A stretch of DNA of 27,117 nt, taken from NCBI GenBank assembly GCA_023435435.1, contig JAEYRW010000184.1, forward strand, positions 1-27,117. The letters run 5' to 3'. Positions 23,403-27,117 of this stretch are shown here, piece by piece (within the stretch, counting starts at the first letter, position 1; the number at the start of each line of letters is the position of its first letter). This DNA comes from Bacillota bacterium (GTDB taxonomy: Bacteria > Bacillota > Clostridia > Christensenellales > Aristaeellaceae). Both the position numbers and the translations under genes were made by a program. The notes beneath the pieces are model-generated. The model had not been told where the DNA came from, did no database searches, and saw nothing but the letters and a program-made list of their open reading frames with translations.

Positions 23403-25745
23403 ATGAAGGCGATCATCATGGCGGGCGGCGAGGGCACGCGGCTGAGGCCGCTCACCTGCGACTGCCCGAAGCCCATGATGCGGCTGATGGACAGGCCCGT
23501 GATGGAATACGCGCTTTCGCTCCTCGCCCGGCACGGCGTCGCGGAAGCCGCGGCTACGCTGGGCTATCTGCCCGAGCGGATCACCGACTATTTCGGCGAC
23601 GGGACGCGCTTTGGCGTCTCCCTGCGCTACTACACCGAGCGCATGCCCCTGGGCACCGCAGGCGGCGTCAAAAAGGCGCGTAAATTCCTGGACGAGACGT
23701 TCTGCGTGCTCTCCGGTGACGGGGTGACGGACGCGGACCTCACCGAAGCGCTCAAGTTCCACCGTGCCCGGGGCGCAAAGGCCACCATGATTCTGAAGCG
23801 GGTGCCCAATCCCGTGGCCTACGGGCTGGTGATGACGGACGCGGACGGGCGGATCACCCGGTTTTACGAGAAGCCCGGCTGGGGCGAGGTGGTCTCGGAC
23901 GCGGTGAACACGGGCATTTATATTTTGGAGCCCGAGGTGCTCGACCTTGTGCCCGAGGGACCCTACGACTTCGGGCGGGAGCTCTTTCCGCGCATGGCCG
24001 GGGAGGGCGGGCTGTTCGGCTATGTGACGGGCGGCTATTGGTGCGACATCGGGGACGTGGAAGCATACCTCATGGTGTGCCGCGACGCGCTGGACGGAAA
24101 AATCGGGCTTCCGGGACTCGAACCGGGCGTTCATCCGGACGCCACCCTCCACGAGAGCGCGGAAATCGAGCTGCCCTGTTACGTGGGCGCCGGCGCGGTC
24201 GTCGGGAAAAACGCGAAGATCGGGGCACATTCCGTCGTCGGCGCGGGCGCGCGGGTGGACGAGTACGCCTCCATCAAGCGCGGGGTTCTCTGGCGCGAGG
24301 CACGGCTTCTGTCGGGCGCGGAGGCGCGGGGCTGCGTGCTGGCGCGGGGGGCGACGCTGGGCGTGTGCGCCCGGGCGTTTGAAAACTGCGTCGTCGGCGC
24401 GGGGGCGACGGTGGGCACGGACGCGGAGCTGATGCCGAACATCTGCGTCTGGCCGGGCAAGAAGGTGCCGGACGCCACCATCCCGGACGCCAACGTCATC
24501 TGGGGTTGGGCCGATCAGACCGGCTGCTTCCAGATGGGCGCCGTGCGGGTCAAGGGGCCCGTCGAGGCGCTTCGGGCCGCCCAGGCGTACGCGGCGCTGA
24601 AAAAGCCACGGGAGGTGCTGCTGGCCCGGGCGCCCTCCACAGTGGCCTCCGCCATCTGGCACGGCTGCGCGTCCGGGCTCATGGCCCAGGGCGCGCGGGT
24701 GCTCGACGCCGGGGTATGCACCGAGCCCCAGCTGCGCTACGCGCTGGGATTGATGCGCGTGGACGGCGCGCTGCTGGCAGGAGCCAACACTGTGACGCCC
24801 TTCGCGGCGGACGGATGCGCGCTTTCCCTGTCCGATCAGCGGGCGCTGTGCTCGCTGATCTCCCGGCAGGATTATCCCCAGCCCTTTTCGGGGATTACCC
24901 ACCCCGTCACCCAGTCCGGCCGCAGCGAGCACGCTTACGTGGCCATGCTGGCCACCGCGTTTTCGAGAGACCCCAAAACGGCGCCGCCCGCGGCGGTATA
25001 CGCGGCAGACCCATATCTTCTTTCCCTGGCGGAACGGGCGTTTCAGCGCGCGGGGCTTTCCGTGCGCGCCGAATGGGAGGAGGAGCTCATGGAGCTGGAC
25101 GAGGGGGAAATCGGGGTCTGGCTCTCGGACGACGGCGGGCGCGCGACGTTTTCATGGGCCGACAAAAAGCTCTCCGAGCCGGAGGCGCAGCTTCTGGCCG
25201 CGTGGGTGAACCTCGAGCGCGGCGCAACGGAATTGGTGGCCGGCATGCAGACCACCCGCGCGGTGGAGGAGCTGGTCGAGAAGCGCGGCGCGCAGGTTCG
25301 GTACGCGGGCGCGGCGCGGCCCGTTTGGGAGCGGGCGCTGGCGGGCGCATACCCGGAGCAGTTCCGCGTCGCCACCGACGGCATTTATTTCGCTCTGGCG
25401 GCGATTTCCGCGCTGGCCGCGCGGGAGACGAACCTCGCCAGCTGGGCGGCGACGATGCCGCGCGTTCACCGCATGACGCGCTCGGTGCATCTGGACGACG
25501 GGATGCGCGGGAAGGTTCTGCGCACCATCACCGAGCGTGAAAAGGACATCGAAAGCGAGGGCGGGCTGTGGGTCAAGCGCGAAAACGGCTGGGCCTGGAT
25601 CGCGCCCGACGAGACGCGGCCCGAGTGCCACATCGTCACCGAGTCCATGAGCGCCGAGTTTGCCTCCGAGCTGTGCGACTTTTTCGAAACGTCGCTGAAA
25701 AAAGCCATTGAGGAGGCGGGCAATGAGGGGAATGCGGGGGGTTAG
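23403..25745 (+). CDS. Sugar-phosphate nucleotidyltransferase fused to a degenerate phosphohexomutase domain
   Basis: The N-terminal domain (1-235) is an NDP-sugar pyrophosphorylase of the mannose-1-phosphate guanylyltransferase / glucose-1-phosphate type: MAGGEGTRLRPLT at 6-18, PKP at 22-24, LSGDGVTD at 103-110, EKPGWGE and GYWCDIGD. Left-handed beta-helix repeats follow (about 240-365). Residues 385-765 follow the phosphomannomutase/phosphoglucomutase layout, but the serine loop reads LLAGANTVTPF at 457-467 where TASHNP is expected, the metal loop reads SDDGGR at 575-580 instead of DGDxDR, and the final phosphate loop reads APDETRP at 734-740 instead of RPSGTEP. The mutase part is thus probably inactive. 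It makes activated sugar for surface glycans (inferred). ATG 23403 has GGAGGG 5 nt upstream; an in-frame start at 23313 would read through the terminator. Length is 780 residues. Confidence 0.85.
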   Translation: MKAIIMAGGEGTRLRPLTCDCPKPMMRLMDRPVMEYALSLLARHGVAEAAATLGYLPERITDYFGDGTRFGVSLRYYTERMPLGTAGGVKKARKFLDETFCVLSGDGVTDADLTEALKFHRARGAKATMILKRVPNPVAYGLVMTDADGRITRFYEKPGWGEVVSDAVNTGIYILEPEVLDLVPEGPYDFGRELFPRMAGEGGLFGYVTGGYWCDIGDVEAYLMVCRDALDGKIGLPGLEPGVHPDATLHESAEIELPCYVGAGAVVGKNAKIGAHSVVGAGARVDEYASIKRGVLWREARLLSGAEARGCVLARGATLGVCARAFENCVVGAGATVGTDAELMPNICVWPGKKVPDATIPDANVIWGWADQTGCFQMGAVRVKGPVEALRAAQAYAALKKPREVLLARAPSTVASAIWHGCASGLMAQGARVLDAGVCTEPQLRYALGLMRVDGALLAGANTVTPFAADGCALSLSDQRALCSLISRQDYPQPFSGITHPVTQSGRSEHAYVAMLATAFSRDPKTAPPAAVYAADPYLLSLAERAFQRAGLSVRAEWEEELMELDEGEIGVWLSDDGGRATFSWADKKLSEPEAQLLAAWVNLERGATELVAGMQTTRAVEELVEKRGAQVRYAGAARPVWERALAGAYPEQFRVATDGIYFALAAISALAARETNLASWAATMPRVHRMTRSVHLDDGMRGKVLRTITEREKDIESEGGLWVKRENGWAWIAPDETRPECHIVTESMSAEFASELCDFFETSLKKAIEEAGNEGNAGG

Positions 25746-25805
25746 CCCCCTGATCTCCCGGGACGACCGCATTTGCGCTTATCCGACACAAAATAGGCCG
25801 CATGG

Positions 25806-25834
25806 TTGTAAAATCCCGCACTGTGCGGTATAAT
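25806..25834 (+). promoter_or_regulatory. Promoter of the oxidoreductase gene, with palindrome in the spacer
   Basis: A -35 TTGTAA (25806-25811), 17-bp spacer and perfect -10 TATAAT (25829-25834). The spacer contains the inverted repeat CCGCAC/GTGCGG (25816-25821, 25823-25828) ending at the -10, well placed for a repressor. The rest of this 120-nt gap holds only a small GC hairpin around the upstream stop codon (25736-25750). Confidence 0.75.
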
Positions 25835-25865
25835 TTTGTCAACATTTAATGCGGAGGATACGGAT

Positions 25866-26915
25866 ATGGTAAAGGTTGGCGTACTGGGGTTTGCCCACGG
25901 GCATGTGATGGCCTACGGGCGGAATTGGCTGGAGCATCCGGAACTTGGGGTGAAGATCGTCGGCGGCTGGGACCGGGATTCCGCGCGCTGCGCGGACGCG
26001 TGCGAAAAGCTTTCGGCGACCCCCTACCCCACCCATGAGGCGCTGCTTGCCTCCGACATTGAGGCGGTGGTCGTCAGCTGCGAAACGAAGTTCCACCCGG
26101 ATCTGGTGGAGCTCGCCGCCGCCGCGGGCAAGGACATCATCCTTTACAAGCCCATGGCGCTCACCATGAAGGACGCGGACCGGATCGTCGAGGCGGTCAA
26201 AAAGTCCGGCGTGCGCTTCACCATGGGCTGGCAGATGCGCTGCGATCCCCAGAACATCAAGATCAAGGAGCTCATCGACTCGGGAAAGCTGGGCAAGCTC
26301 ACCATGTACCGCAGGCGTCACGCGCTGGCCACTCAGGACATGGGCAACTTCGAGTCCCTCTGGCACGCCGATCCCGCGCTCAACCGCGACATCTTCGCGG
26401 ACGATTCCTCCCACCCCATCGATATGATGAACTGGGTCTTCGGCATGCCCGAAACCGTGAGCTGCGAGATGAGCTCCATGATCAATCCCAAGGTGCCCAA
26501 CGACACCGGCATCGCGCTGTTCAAGTACGCGGACGGCATGATCGCGGACATCTCCTGCCAGTTTACCACCGTGGCCGCCGAAATTGGCACCGAAGTCTAC
26601 GGCGACAAGGGCTCCATTCAGCAGTACTTCGACGACGGCCCCAGCACCAAGCTGCCCCACGAGGGCGTGCCCGGGCTTAAGTGGTACATAAAGCCCGACG
26701 AAAACTGGACCCTCTCCGACATCCCCAGCCCCAAATCCCATGGCGAGCGCATCTATCACCAGGGCGTGCAGCTCGCGGAATTCCTGCGCGGCGGCGCGCC
26801 GGTCTGCACCGCCGAGGAAGGACGCGATTCGCTTCGCCTGGTGCTGGCCTGCTACGTCTCCGCGCGCACCGGAACAAGGGTTTCCGTGTGGGACGAGCGG
26901 GTGTACGAGGTGTAG
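25866..26915 (+). CDS. Gfo/Idh/MocA-family oxidoreductase
   Basis: NAD(P)-dependent dehydrogenases of this family act on sugars, inositols and related cyclitols. The N-terminal Rossmann domain begins VKVGVLGFAHGHVMAYG, so the usual GxGxxG loop is GFAHGH. The EKP motif is replaced by YKP, keeping the lysine (LYKPMALT, about residues 97-104). The C-terminal domain keeps the conserved His and Asp in DDSSHPIDMMNWVFG. The tail is typical (EFLRGGAPVCTAEEGRDSLRLVLACY). Start ATG 25866 has GGAGG 8 nt upstream; an upstream in-frame ATG at 25836 lacks an SD and lies between promoter and SD. Length is 349 residues. The specific substrate is unknown. It has its own promoter, and a dispersed repeat follows its stop. 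Confidence 0.88.
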   Translation: MVKVGVLGFAHGHVMAYGRNWLEHPELGVKIVGGWDRDSARCADACEKLSATPYPTHEALLASDIEAVVVSCETKFHPDLVELAAAAGKDIILYKPMALTMKDADRIVEAVKKSGVRFTMGWQMRCDPQNIKIKELIDSGKLGKLTMYRRRHALATQDMGNFESLWHADPALNRDIFADDSSHPIDMMNWVFGMPETVSCEMSSMINPKVPNDTGIALFKYADGMIADISCQFTTVAAEIGTEVYGDKGSIQQYFDDGPSTKLPHEGVPGLKWYIKPDENWTLSDIPSPKSHGERIYHQGVQLAEFLRGGAPVCTAEEGRDSLRLVLACYVSARTGTRVSVWDERVYEV

Positions 26916-26921
26916 GCGCGA

Positions 26922-27012
26922 GGGAACGCCGGGGGGACGAAAAGGGGAACGCCAGGGGGCGCTGCCCCCTGGGCCCCCGCCAAAGGGACACTGTCCCTTT
27001 GGAAACCCATTC
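26922..27012 (+). repeat. Dispersed two-hairpin intergenic repeat, copy 2
   Basis: This is the inverted counterpart of 7225-7290. It has GGGAACGCC twice, a 9-bp stem CCAGGGGGC/GCCCCCTGG (26952-26960 with 26964-26972), then the palindrome arms CCAAAGGGACA (26980-26990) and TGTCCCTTTGG (26992-27002), ending in CATTC at 27008-27012. It starts 7 nt after the stop of the oxidoreductase gene, in the same orientation relative to that gene as copy 1 has to its gene. Confidence 0.8.
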
Positions 27013-27117
27013 AGGGTAGAGAAATAAGTATTTTGTCCGCCGGCGGCGCGGGGGCCCGCGACAGGAGAGAGGCCCCCGTGGGGCGGGTGGGGGGGGCAAG
27101 TTCGTAACCCCTGCCGG

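Noticed and set aside
25736..25750. GGGGG/CCCCC hairpin around the stop of the nucleotidyltransferase fusion as a terminator
   Set aside because: No T-tract follows and the stem is 5 bp; it may simply be chance in GC-rich DNA.
1..27117. CRISPR array, tRNA/rRNA genes, transposase or phage genes
   Set aside because: No regularly spaced repeat array, no tRNA-like cloverleaf with a T-loop match in the gaps, and no recognisable mobile-element protein was found on either strand.

Overview
This window looks like chromosomal DNA from a GC-rich member of the Bacillota, most likely a Clostridia-type gut or anaerobic lineage. The GC content is high by eye. Strong AGGAGG-type Shine-Dalgarno (SD) sites precede most genes, several promoters are sigma-A-like (TTGACA/TATAAT), and the housekeeping order rplS-rbgA-rnhB ... 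yraN ... comM-dprA-topA-trmFO-hslVU is characteristic of Bacillota. The exact genus cannot be read from the sequence. No rRNA, tRNA, CRISPR array, transposase or prophage gene was found.

Layout. (1) 1-1470: the end of a dispersed repeat, a promoter lying almost on top of the start codon, and a CCA-adding enzyme with an HD domain, closed by a 13-bp hairpin shared with the convergent neighbour. (2) 1476-5766, minus strand: rplS (own promoter and terminator), then rbgA, rnhB and a NUDIX gene packed with 1-nt gaps, then a 151-nt structured leader and a single-polypeptide ABC exporter. (3) 5763-9057, minus strand: a divergent acetokinase-family kinase overlapping a nitroreductase by ATGA, a dispersed repeat, then an Mrp/NBP35-type Fe-S carrier ATPase overlapping a GNAT acetyltransferase. 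(4) 9066-10532, plus strand: an M24 metallopeptidase overlapping yraN by GTGA, divergent from the kinase through facing promoters. (5) 10828-14715: a 1295-residue membrane protein that fuses a carbohydrate-binding-like domain, a first GT-C glycosyltransferase unit, a discoidin-like domain and a complete PMT-type (GT39) unit. (6) 14736-23259: comM, NUDIX, dprA, topA, trmFO, hslV and hslU, a DNA-processing, tRNA-modification and proteolysis run. (7) 23293-27117: an attenuator-like leader, a nucleotidyltransferase fused to a phosphomutase-like domain that has lost its catalytic motifs, a Gfo/Idh/MocA oxidoreductase with its own promoter, and a second full copy of the dispersed repeat.

How the genes fit together: most are translation, ribosome assembly, DNA uptake/recombination, topology and protein quality-control functions. 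Two genes, the double GT-C protein and the sugar nucleotidyltransferase fusion, point to cell-surface polysaccharide or protein glycosylation. No dedicated defence or mobile system was recognised. The most unusual items are the tandem GT-C fusion, the apparently dead phosphomutase domain, the attenuator-like leader in front of it, the kinase with substituted active-site residues, and the two-hairpin dispersed repeat.
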